The position numbers and the translations under genes are program-made. Shown one piece after another: positions 1 to 7,057 of a stretch of 32,128 nt of DNA (position 1 is the stretch's first letter; each line of letters starts with the position of its first letter). This stretch comes from Nitrososphaerota archaeon (lineage in GTDB: Archaea > Thermoproteota > Nitrososphaeria > Conexivisphaerales > UBA164): assembly GCA_023381255.1 (NCBI GenBank), contig JAMCTX010000019.1, positions 1 through 32,128 of the forward strand. The letters are read 5' to 3'. The notes beneath the pieces are model-generated. The model did not search any database, had not been told where the DNA came from, and was given only the letters and a program-made list of their open reading frames with translations.

Positions 1-46
1 TCCTCTTGTCCACGTAATTCTTTCCCCACCTGCGCATTTCAGGCAT
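1..46 (-). CDS. 5' end of an unidentified gene (truncated by window edge)
   Basis: Only the first 15 codons are in the window (MPEMRRWGKNYVDKR, then the edge). The ATG at 44-46 is chosen because a TATA-like element (TATAAA read on the minus strand, about 70-78) is centred some 26 nt before it, the spacing of the leaderless genes here. The rest of the gene lies outside, so the function cannot be assigned. The basic, tryptophan-containing start faintly recalls some archaeal IS-type transposases, but that is a guess. Confidence 0.45.
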   Translation of the reverse strand, partial: MPEMRRWGKNYVDKR

Positions 47-140
47 ATAAATAAAAGCCAGGCAACTTGTTTATACATTATAATGTCAAATTTTGATTAC
101 AAAATAGTCAAGTAATTGGACACAGCACACTTTCGGAAAA

Positions 141-150
141 GTATATAAAC
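141..150 (+). promoter_or_regulatory. TATA box of the 5S rRNA gene
   Basis: GTATATAAAC is centred about 26 nt before the first base of the 5S acceptor helix. A purine-rich BRE-like stretch (CGGAAAA) lies just upstream. This is the strongest canonical archaeal promoter in the left part of the window. Confidence 0.75.
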
Positions 151-170
151 GCCCATTTTAAAAAACTGTA

Positions 171-286
171 AGCCGGCCACAGGAGCAGGGCTCTACCCGG
201 TCCCATCCGAACCCGGAAGTAAAACCTGCTATCGCCGCTGTGTTAGTGAGGTGCGCAAGCTCTCGTGAAGCAGCGGTGCCGGCGCC
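171..286 (+). rRNA. rrf: 5S ribosomal RNA
   Basis: This encodes the 5S RNA of the large ribosomal subunit. The two ends form helix I: GCCGGC at 172-177 pairs with GCCGGC at 278-283. Between them is the conserved loop C region (CCCATCCGAACCCGGAAG). The length of about 116 nt fits. No 16S, 23S or tRNA gene is adjacent. The gene has its own TATA box and ends in a T-run, so it is an independent transcription unit. Unlinked 16S, 23S and 5S genes are known in Thermoplasma. The ends are placed from the terminal helix and may be off by a few bases. Confidence 0.93.
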
Positions 287-291
287 TTTTT
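287..291 (+). terminator. T-run terminator after 5S rRNA
   Basis: Five consecutive T residues directly follow the GC-rich end of the 5S helix and lead into an AT stretch. This is typical of oligo-T termination in archaea. Confidence 0.55.
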
Positions 292-315
292 ATATAATTG
301 TTGCTAAAAACGCGC

Positions 316-1083
316 TTAATTGTGAGATCCTTTAATTAACGAATCAACGATTCTGCCCTTTACTGACATCTTATCCATGTTATGCAAAACGCGCAATGTG
401 ACTCCGCCAGGAGTAGTTATCTTTTCAATCAGTTCTTCATAGGTAACTCTGTTATACTTAAGGTAATCAGACGTAGATAAAGCCACCATGTTAACTATTT
501 CTCTGGAACTATCTCCCTCTAAACCAATTATTTTGCAATATTGAACAAGCGAATCAAGAAAATAGGATATCAGCGCAGGGCCGCTGCCCACAATGGTTGT
601 TAGGGCATTAAGTAACGGCTCATTTACCTGATAAATTTTTCCCAGCCTGCCCAGAACTTCTTGAACTGTAGAATCCAGCGGTTCGTCGCCAGCAACCAAA
701 ATTGGAGCAGAGTTAAATTCACACCCCAAGTTCGTCATAATGCGGTATATCTTAATATTTGGTGCCGTTAGATTATTCTTTATAAAATCAAGTGAAACGC
801 CGGCAGCAGCTGATATAACAGTTTTTCCAGCAAACCCAGCGGACAATTTATGTAGCACCGATTTAACCTGTAACGGTTTAACAGCAACAAAAAGGATATC
901 TGAATTTTGATAAAGCTCCTCTTCGGACTTCACCATGTTAACGCGATCAGCTTCTTTAACCTTTGAGATTGCATTGCCATTCTTATCGTATACGAATAGC
1001 TTAATCTTGCCTGCATCAGATTGAGTTAACCCATTTATAATCGAACTCCCCAGATTTCCTATGCCTAATATTCCAACATTCAA
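316..1083 (-). CDS. proC: pyrroline-5-carboxylate reductase
   Basis: Reduces 1-pyrroline-5-carboxylate to L-proline with NAD(P)H, the last step of proline synthesis, in the cytoplasm. The 255-residue product has the N-terminal Rossmann motif (GILGIGNLGSSI, residues 4-15), the segment DILFVAVKPLQV, and the family signature near the C-terminus (TTIVGSGPALISYF, then the ITTPGGVTLRVL stretch). The length is close to the usual 260-270. The start is TTG. The only nearby ATG (1077-1079) is out of frame, and a TATA element about 30 nt upstream supports the TTG. The gene is divergent from the MocA-like gene and shares its promoter region. It ends about 30 nt from the 5S gene, convergently. Confidence 0.93.
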   Translation of the reverse strand: MNVGILGIGNLGSSIINGLTQSDAGKIKLFVYDKNGNAISKVKEADRVNMVKSEEELYQNSDILFVAVKPLQVKSVLHKLSAGFAGKTVISAAAGVSLDFIKNNLTAPNIKIYRIMTNLGCEFNSAPILVAGDEPLDSTVQEVLGRLGKIYQVNEPLLNALTTIVGSGPALISYFLDSLVQYCKIIGLEGDSSREIVNMVALSTSDYLKYNRVTYEELIEKITTPGGVTLRVLHNMDKMSVKGRIVDSLIKGSHN

Positions 1084-1107
1084 TTTAATGCTTCTAAAAT
1101 GGGGTCA

Positions 1108-1119
1108 GATTTAAATTTA
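1108..1119. promoter_or_regulatory. shared palindromic TATA element between proC and the MocA-like gene
   Basis: ATTTAAAT lies within a 61-nt intergenic region. Its centre is about 30 nt from the TTG of proC on the minus strand and about 32 nt from the ATG at 1145 on the plus strand. Because the element is palindromic, one TATA site could drive both genes. No second TATA-like element is evident in the gap. Confidence 0.5.
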
Positions 1120-1144
1120 GCCGTTTGAAATAAAAAAATCACAT

Positions 1145-1720
1145 ATGGACTACGATTTAATAATATTGGCCGCGGGAGAATCAACACGGTTTGGAGAAAA
1201 TAAACTAATTTACAGGATAAACGGCATTCCAATTATAAGAAGGGTAACGACGGAGGCGCTGTTGCCAAATGTAAGGGTAATGGTTGTGATTGGACATGAC
1301 CCCAACAAAATCAGGGAGGCATTAGAAGGAATAAATGTAAATTATATTTATAATCCGGATTATAAAAAGGGAATGAGTCAGTCAATTATAGCAGGGGTTA
1401 AACTTTCAAATTCTGACAAAGGAATTTTAATATTGCCTGGCGACATGGCATACATCAAGTCGCACATAATAGAACAAGTTATAGAAGCGCATATGAGAAC
1501 CGGAGCCAATATAGTGATTCCCACTTATAACGGCCGTGGCGGTCACCCAATACTGTTTGATGTTAAATTAAAGAACGAGCTGTTATTTATTAAAGAAGAA
1601 ACGAGGGGATTAAAGGAAATAGTGCAGCGACACGAGAATGAAGCATACAAAATAGAAGTGGGTACACCAACAATCGTCCACGACGTAGATATAAAGGGCG
1701 ACTTAAATTTCGACGGTTAA
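1145..1720 (+). CDS. mocA: MocA/MobA-like molybdopterin nucleotidyltransferase
   Basis: A 191-residue nucleotidyltransferase of the GT-A fold. It shows the NTP-binding start LAAGESTRFGENKL (residues 8-21), a VVIGHDP segment, the metal-binding motif ILPGDMAYI near residue 97, and RGGHPILF near residue 130. MocA attaches CMP to molybdopterin to make the dinucleotide cofactor used by xanthine-oxidase-family hydroxylases; MobA uses GMP. The gene lies directly before the hydroxylase structural genes and runs the same way, so it probably finishes the cofactor for that enzyme. This favours MocA (CTP) over MobA, but nucleotide specificity cannot be read with certainty. The gap to the next gene carries its own TATA-like element. 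Confidence 0.82.
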   Translation: MDYDLIILAAGESTRFGENKLIYRINGIPIIRRVTTEALLPNVRVMVVIGHDPNKIREALEGINVNYIYNPDYKKGMSQSIIAGVKLSNSDKGILILPGDMAYIKSHIIEQVIEAHMRTGANIVIPTYNGRGGHPILFDVKLKNELLFIKEETRGLKEIVQRHENEAYKIEVGTPTIVHDVDIKGDLNFDG

Positions 1721-1811
1721 ATATAGCTTGTGTTGTATAATGTCGTTCAACCGATTAGACGACTAAATTAATATGCAAAAATTTTTAACGCCTAATATTA
1801 TAGTGTTGGAT

Positions 1812-2279
1812 ATGGATGTTTCTGTCACCTTTACTTTAAATGGAAAACAAGTTACAGTGAAAGCACCAGCAGCAAAAAGCCTTCTGAGAACACTTAGGGA
1901 AGATTTAGGCATAACCTCAGTAAAGCCAGGTTGTGAAGCTGGAGAGTGCGGCGCCTGTACAGTTTTAATGGACGGAAAGGCCGTTACTTCTTGTTTAGTA
2001 ATGCTTTCCCAAGTAGAAGAGCACCAGATTGTTACAGATGAGGGGTTGGTAAAGGACGGGAAGTTGGACCCATTACAGGAAGCATTTGTAGAAGAAGGAG
2101 CAAGCCAGTGTGGTTACTGCACGCCCGGATTTGTCATGTCAGCCAAGGAGCTGTTACTGGAAAAACCCAACCCAAGTGAAAACGAAATACTGGAAGCTAT
2201 AGGAGGAAACATATGCCGGTGCGGAGCATATCCTCGGATTGTGAGTGCAATAAAAAAGGCCGGTGGTGAACAGCATTGA
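1812..2279 (+). CDS. molybdenum hydroxylase 2Fe-2S subunit
   Basis: The small electron-transfer subunit of a xanthine oxidase/aldehyde oxidoreductase-type enzyme. The N-terminal plant-ferredoxin domain has the ligands in CEAGECGACTVL and a fourth Cys further on (TSCLVM). The C-terminal helical domain carries the second cluster in QCGYCTPG and NICRCGAYPR. The reading frame opens at 1773, but I prefer the ATG at 1812: the sequence from there (MDVSVTFTLNGKQV) is the normal family N-terminus. A TATA-like AAATTTTTAA at 1778-1788 sits about 28 nt upstream and would lie inside a longer gene. This gives about 155 residues, as usual. In-frame GTG (1803) and TTG (1806) are alternatives. Its stop overlaps the start of the FAD subunit. 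Confidence 0.9.
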   Translation: MDVSVTFTLNGKQVTVKAPAAKSLLRTLREDLGITSVKPGCEAGECGACTVLMDGKAVTSCLVMLSQVEEHQIVTDEGLVKDGKLDPLQEAFVEEGASQCGYCTPGFVMSAKELLLEKPNPSENEILEAIGGNICRCGAYPRIVSAIKKAGGEQH

Positions 2280-3178
2280 ATTATTCTCAGTATACGGTCC
2301 ATTCTCCTCAGACCCTCAATGAAGCGCTAGGAATCTTAAAAGAGAAACAATCAGAAGTTAGACTCATTGCGGGTGGCACCGACGTCATGGTCTTAATAAA
2401 AGATGGTGTATTAAAAGAAAAAGAACTTCTTAATCTATCTTATTTAGACGAATTAAAATATATAAGGGAAGACGGGAACATAATAAAAGTAGGGGCCCTA
2501 ACAACATATAGGGAACTTGAAAAATCAAGCGTTGTGAACCTCAGCGCCCCAATACTCGTTGATGCATGTAAAACCATCGGGGCAACGCAAATCCAAAATT
2601 TAGGCACGCTCGCGGGAAATTTGGGCAATGCGAGCCCAGCAGGCGACAGCCTTCCTCCATTATACGTTCTTAATGCTAATGTTAAGCTACAGAGTGCAGA
2701 ATCTGAAAGGATTATTCCGGTAAGCGAGTTTTTCTTGGGACCAAGGAAAACCAAAAGGGCCCCAAATGAGCTTATCACGGAAATAACAATTGAAAAGGCA
2801 AAACCCGGTTTACACTACTTTTTCAAAAAGCTTGGATTAAGGGAAGCAAATGCAATTTCCCTTGTAAGCGTTGCATGCATAGTAGATTTAGACAAAGATA
2901 AGAAAATAAATTCAATCAAGCTTGCACTGGGCGCAGTAGCTCCAACGGTAATGCGCGCGGTAAAATCGGAAAAACTTGCAACCGGCAGGCAACTTGATTT
3001 GAATCTGATAGATGAGATTGCGAGGGGCGTTTCAGAAGAAATATCGCCAATAACAGATATCAGGGGCAGTACTGAGTACAGAAGAAGGGCAGCCTATGGG
3101 CTTGTTTATGAAGGGTTATACGAGGCACTCATGGGAACTGCTAAAAGGGTAAGTGGCGGCATTGAAGGTGTCTATTGA
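2276..3178 (+). CDS. molybdenum hydroxylase FAD-binding medium subunit
   Basis: A 300-residue subunit of the CoxM/CutM type that passes electrons from the 2Fe-2S clusters to FAD. Two FAD contacts are visible: AGGTDVMVLIKDG near residue 32, and TIGATQIQNLGTLAGNLGNA near residue 100, followed by SPAGDSLPPL. The C-terminal domain follows (GAVAPTV; RGSTEYRRR). The start is a TTG whose last two bases form part of the TGA stop of the previous gene. A GGTGG ribosome-binding-like sequence lies about 10 nt upstream, so this internal cistron is read by coupling. The 3' end overlaps the MoaD-like frame. Confidence 0.92.
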   Translation: MNYSQYTVHSPQTLNEALGILKEKQSEVRLIAGGTDVMVLIKDGVLKEKELLNLSYLDELKYIREDGNIIKVGALTTYRELEKSSVVNLSAPILVDACKTIGATQIQNLGTLAGNLGNASPAGDSLPPLYVLNANVKLQSAESERIIPVSEFFLGPRKTKRAPNELITEITIEKAKPGLHYFFKKLGLREANAISLVSVACIVDLDKDKKINSIKLALGAVAPTVMRAVKSEKLATGRQLDLNLIDEIARGVSEEISPITDIRGSTEYRRRAAYGLVYEGLYEALMGTAKRVSGGIEGVY

Positions 3179-3389
3179 ATTGGGCGGCACGTTCATATAT
3201 CAGTTTGGGAGAGAGCACTCTTTAAATCTTAAAGAGGGCTCAAGCATTGAAGACGCGCTTGAAATGCTGGGTATCAAGGAACGCATTTACATTATAACAG
3301 TAAGGAATGGCAACATAGCCAAATTCAGTGACAGACTCAAGGACGGCGATAAACTGGTGGTTTTTCCCCCAATAGGCGGTGGAAATTAA
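3153..3389 (+). CDS. MoaD/ThiS-type ubiquitin-like sulfur carrier protein
   Basis: A product of about 75-78 residues with a beta-grasp pattern: KVSIELGG strand, SLNLKEGSSIEDALEMLG, IITVRNGN, then LKDGDKLVVFPPIGGGN. LKDGDKLVVFPPIGG is the hallmark C-terminus of MoaD, which carries sulfur as a thiocarboxylate to molybdopterin synthase. Unusually, the last residue is Asn, so the chain ends GGGN rather than in a free GG. The start is uncertain: GTG 3153, TTG 3162 or GTG 3168, all within the end of the FAD-subunit gene. TTG 3162 would give the family-like start MKVSIELGG. It lies between medium and large subunit genes, so it is probably co-translated with them and may serve cofactor sulfuration for this enzyme. 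Confidence 0.82.
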   Translation: MAALKVSIELGGTFIYQFGREHSLNLKEGSSIEDALEMLGIKERIYIITVRNGNIAKFSDRLKDGDKLVVFPPIGGGN

Positions 3390-3391
3390 TT

Positions 3392-5638
3392 TTGGAAGAA
3401 GAACTTGAGCAAAAATATAAATCAATAACTAGGTCGGTTCCAAGAGTAGATTCAGAACCCAAGGTATCTGGAGCTCTGAAGTTTATCACTGACATGAAGA
3501 TTGAAAACATGCTCTTTGCCGCAGTTGTAAGAAGTGTACATGCGCACGCCAGAATTCTCTCCATAGACACACGGGAAGCCGAAAAAATCAGCGGAGTAAA
3601 GGCCATACTTACATACAAAGATATTCCAGGCCTAAACGCGTATGGGGCGATAGTTCCCGACGCGCCGGTTCTTGCATATGACCGCGTGCGTTATTATGGT
3701 GAGCCTGTTGCTCTTATAGCGGCGGACACCGAAGAGCTTGCTAGGGAGGCAGCATCCCTTGTAAAAATAGAATACGACCCATTGCCTGTAATAAGGAGCA
3801 TAGACGAATCAATAGCCTCATCAGCAATAGCGCTGCATGATAATGGAAATATAGCCAGGCATACGATAATCAAGAGAGGAGATACTGAAAGGGCCAAGCA
3901 GGAAGCGTACCTGACGCTTGATAGGACATACAGAACACCATTCCAAAAACACATGTTTTTAGAACCAGAAGGGGGCGTCGCGTATATTGACGAATCTGGA
4001 ATAATAAACGTATTTGCAGGAGGCCAGAGCCCATACAGGGATAAATTACAGATTGCAAGGTCCCTTAATATACCCCCAGAAAAAATTCGCACAGTTGATT
4101 ATCCAACCGGTGGCGCCTTTGGTGGAAAAGACGACGTCACTGTTCAAATACATCTGGCATTACTTGCTTATAAAACTGGAAAGCCCGTTAAATTGTGGTT
4201 CAGTAGAGAAGAAAGCGGCGTGGCGGGGTATCATAGAACTGGATCTGAAATACATCTTATTACATCAGTAGATAAAGAAGGAGGGCTTCTTTCAAATGAA
4301 GCACAAATATATTTGGACACTGGGGCATATCAGAGCTTTGGTCCGACTATCCTGGACGTTAGCATAGAAACAATAAACGGCCCATACAGAATTCCAAACT
4401 ACACCATAAACGCGAACCTCGTCTACACAAACAACGGGTTTTCATCAGCATTCAGGGGATTCGGGGCTCCTGAAAGCAACTTTGCAATAGAAAGCATGAT
4501 CAATGAACTTGCAGCAGAGCTCCATCTTGATCCGATAGACATAAGGTTAAAAAACATCCTTATGACTGGCGAAGAGGGGCCATTTGGAAACACAGTGAGG
4601 CACAGCGACGGCTTAAGGGAAGCCCTTATGAGAGCTAAAAGGTCTAAAATCTGGGCCGGTGCGTTGCAAAACAAAAAGCCTTGGCAAAGGAATGGCGTAG
4701 GGATAGCTGTTGCGATAAAGGGCGTGGGGTTCGGCACTTTGCCAGACTATCCTACAGCCGCAATAGAAATAGCAACAGAAGGGAAGGTGAAAATAATGTT
4801 TAGCAATGTAGACTATGGACAGGGCATTAACACTGGAAACGCGCAGCTTGTAGCAGAAAAGCTGGATATACCATTAAATCAGGTCGAGGTAAGGCACGCA
4901 GATACCAAGTATTCACCAGATACAGGCAGTTCAAGTGCATCCAGATCAACTTTTACATCTGGCAATGCCCTTTTAATGGCATGCAGCAAGGCTCTAGATC
5001 GGCTGAAAATGGAAGCATGCCTATACTTTGGGACGACCAATGAAAAACTGGAGTATAAAGAAGGGAGGTTTTACTACAAAGACAAATCAGCTAGCATATA
5101 TGAACTAGCGAAGGGCCTGAAGGCAAGGGGAGAAACGCTCAGGTTCGAATCAACGTTTGAGGTACCGAGATATCCAGCGCCGATCGAGGGAACGCTTGAA
5201 GTCCCCCATGTAGTTTACATGTATGGCACTATGCTGAGTTCCGCTTTGCTTGATGAACTTACCGGCAAAGTCCATATAAATCAGGTAGAATTTTATGCGG
5301 ACATAGGCACAGTAATAAATCCCTCCATTGCAAGCGGGCAAATTGAAGGGGGAATAGTGCAGGGGTTGGGATTTGCTATAACAGAAGACCTCAAATATGA
5401 TGCCAGCGGCAAACCCATCAATAACAATTATACAACTTACATAGTGCCTTCGGTCAGGGATGTACCAGACATATACGTGGAATTTATCGACAGTTCTGAG
5501 GAGCTTGGGCCTTATGGGGCCAAGGGCGTAGGCGAAATATCAATTATCCCAGCTGGGGCATCTGCGGCTCATGCGGTTTACAATGCCAGCGGCAAATGGG
5601 TCCGAGACCTCCCGCTTCTCCCTTGGAAACTGATCTAA
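3392..5638 (+). CDS. molybdenum hydroxylase large (molybdopterin) subunit, aldehyde dehydrogenase type
   Basis: The 748-residue catalytic subunit of the xanthine oxidase family. Residues about 15-130 form the a/b hammerhead domain (VPRVDSEPKVSGALKF). Then come the cofactor-binding motifs GGAFGGKDD (240-248), FRGFGAPES (about 354) and GQGINTG. The catalytic glutamate is in GAKGVGE (Glu715). The loop that in CO dehydrogenases reads AYRCSFR with the Cu-binding Cys is AFRGFGAP here, so this is not a CO dehydrogenase. Together with the 2Fe-2S and FAD subunits it forms an (LMS)2 oxidoreductase. In Thermoplasmatales such enzymes oxidise glyceraldehyde to glycerate in the non-phosphorylative Entner-Doudoroff pathway; this substrate is inference. 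TTG start, with GGTGG about 13 nt upstream. Confidence 0.92.
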   Translation: MEEELEQKYKSITRSVPRVDSEPKVSGALKFITDMKIENMLFAAVVRSVHAHARILSIDTREAEKISGVKAILTYKDIPGLNAYGAIVPDAPVLAYDRVRYYGEPVALIAADTEELAREAASLVKIEYDPLPVIRSIDESIASSAIALHDNGNIARHTIIKRGDTERAKQEAYLTLDRTYRTPFQKHMFLEPEGGVAYIDESGIINVFAGGQSPYRDKLQIARSLNIPPEKIRTVDYPTGGAFGGKDDVTVQIHLALLAYKTGKPVKLWFSREESGVAGYHRTGSEIHLITSVDKEGGLLSNEAQIYLDTGAYQSFGPTILDVSIETINGPYRIPNYTINANLVYTNNGFSSAFRGFGAPESNFAIESMINELAAELHLDPIDIRLKNILMTGEEGPFGNTVRHSDGLREALMRAKRSKIWAGALQNKKPWQRNGVGIAVAIKGVGFGTLPDYPTAAIEIATEGKVKIMFSNVDYGQGINTGNAQLVAEKLDIPLNQVEVRHADTKYSPDTGSSSASRSTFTSGNALLMACSKALDRLKMEACLYFGTTNEKLEYKEGRFYYKDKSASIYELAKGLKARGETLRFESTFEVPRYPAPIEGTLEVPHVVYMYGTMLSSALLDELTGKVHINQVEFYADIGTVINPSIASGQIEGGIVQGLGFAITEDLKYDASGKPINNNYTTYIVPSVRDVPDIYVEFIDSSEELGPYGAKGVGEISIIPAGASAAHAVYNASGKWVRDLPLLPWKLI

Positions 5639-5726
5639 ATATCATCAGTATAGACAATAAAGAAAATAAAATAAGGACTTATAACAAAATTTATAAGTAA
5701 TATAAAGAACGTCGCCATGACCAAAA

Positions 5727-6983
5727 TTGAGTGAAAAAAAGCAAAATCCATGGGAAATGGCACTTTCTCAATTCAAAAAAGCCGCAGATGTAATAAATTT
5801 ATCAGACGATTTGCGAGCAGTGCTATCAGTTCCTCAGAGAGAGATTCACGTAGCGCTTCCAGTAAAAATGGACAACGGAAAAGTCAAGGTGTTTACAGGC
5901 TATAGAGTGCAGCACAACAATGCACGCGGGCCATACAAAGGAGGAATCAGATATCATCCAAACGTCTCAATAGAAGAGGTAAAAGCACTGTCAATGTGGA
6001 TGACCTGGAAAACCGCTGTGCTTGACTTACCTCTTGGCGGAGCAAAGGGCGGGATAATATGCGACCCAAAAAACCTGTCTATTGGAGAGAATGAACGCCT
6101 GACAAGAAGGTATGCCTACGCAATTTCAAAGTTCATAGGGCCATATGAAGATGTTCCGGCGCCTGATGTTTACACCACGCCACAGCACATGGCTTGGATA
6201 ATGGATGTGTACAGTGCACTTGCAGGGCACTACGAGCCAGGAGTTATAACAGGAAAACCGATTGAATCTGGCGGAAGCCTTGGAAGATCAAATTCTACTT
6301 CCCGCGGGGTTGCAATAACAGTCGCAGAAGCGGCTAAGCGCATGAACATAAAGCTAAAAGACGCATCAGTGGCCATTCAGGGATTCGGCAATGTTGGGTC
6401 TAACGCAGCCATCATAATGGCACAGGAATACGGAATGAAAATTGTGGCAGTAAGTGACTCAAAGGGGGGCATATATAAGAAAGAAGGATTAAATGTCGGT
6501 TCAGTCCTTAAGGAAAAGGAAAAAAGCGGAACCGTTACAACCCTAAATGGTGTAGAAAAGATATCAAACGAAGAAGTGCTTACGCTAGATGTGGATGTTC
6601 TTGTACCGGCCGCATTGGAGGAAGTTATAACCGAAAAAAACGCAAGCAAAATAAAAGCCAAAATAATCAGTGAAGGAGCTAACGGTCCAACCACCCCAGA
6701 AGCAGACGAAATATTATTTAAAAAAGGCTCATTAGTGATACCTGATATACTAGCAAACAGCGGCGGTGTTACAGTAAGTTATTTTGAGTGGGTGCAGGAC
6801 TTGCAGAGATTATGGTGGAGCGAAGAAGAAGTAAACAGGATGCTTACAGAAAGGATGACAAAATCCTTTAATGACGTTTATGATGCGATGAAAAAATACA
6901 AGATAGACATGAGGACAGCCGCTCTTACATTAGCCGTCAAGAGAGTCTCGGACGCAGTTACAGCCCGAGGAATATGGCCATAA
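5727..6983 (+). CDS. gdhA: glutamate dehydrogenase
   Basis: Interconverts glutamate and 2-oxoglutarate plus ammonia using NAD(P), linking nitrogen and carbon metabolism. The 418 residues match the usual hexameric type. The substrate domain has YRVQHNNARGPYKGGIRYHP (residues about 59-78), the catalytic-lysine region PLGGAKGGI and PAPDVYTTPQHMAWIMD. The Rossmann domain has IQGFGNVGSNAA. The C-terminal ILANSGGVTVSYFEWVQ is a family hallmark. The start is TTG. Two TATA-like elements (TTTATAAG at 5690-5697 and AATATAAAG at 5699-5707) place transcription start at or just before it. Monocistronic, with its own promoter about 90 nt after the hydroxylase genes. Confidence 0.96.
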   Translation: MSEKKQNPWEMALSQFKKAADVINLSDDLRAVLSVPQREIHVALPVKMDNGKVKVFTGYRVQHNNARGPYKGGIRYHPNVSIEEVKALSMWMTWKTAVLDLPLGGAKGGIICDPKNLSIGENERLTRRYAYAISKFIGPYEDVPAPDVYTTPQHMAWIMDVYSALAGHYEPGVITGKPIESGGSLGRSNSTSRGVAITVAEAAKRMNIKLKDASVAIQGFGNVGSNAAIIMAQEYGMKIVAVSDSKGGIYKKEGLNVGSVLKEKEKSGTVTTLNGVEKISNEEVLTLDVDVLVPAALEEVITEKNASKIKAKIISEGANGPTTPEADEILFKKGSLVIPDILANSGGVTVSYFEWVQDLQRLWWSEEEVNRMLTERMTKSFNDVYDAMKKYKIDMRTAALTLAVKRVSDAVTARGIWP

Positions 6984-7057
6984 ATAACAATTAACTACCT
7001 GTTTTTTGTTTATTTGTTATAAATATTTTTAAATGCCTCTAATTCCACATTTTAATT

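Noticed and set aside
3392-5638. Large subunit as aerobic carbon monoxide dehydrogenase (CoxL)
   Set aside because: The copper-binding AYRCSFR loop is absent; the position reads AFRGFGAPE, as in aldehyde/xanthine-type enzymes.
5717-5734. Six-codon frame (ATG..TGA) overlapping the TTG start of glutamate dehydrogenase, as a leader peptide
   Set aside because: The TATA-like elements place transcription start at or after this ATG, so it is probably not on the mRNA as a start.
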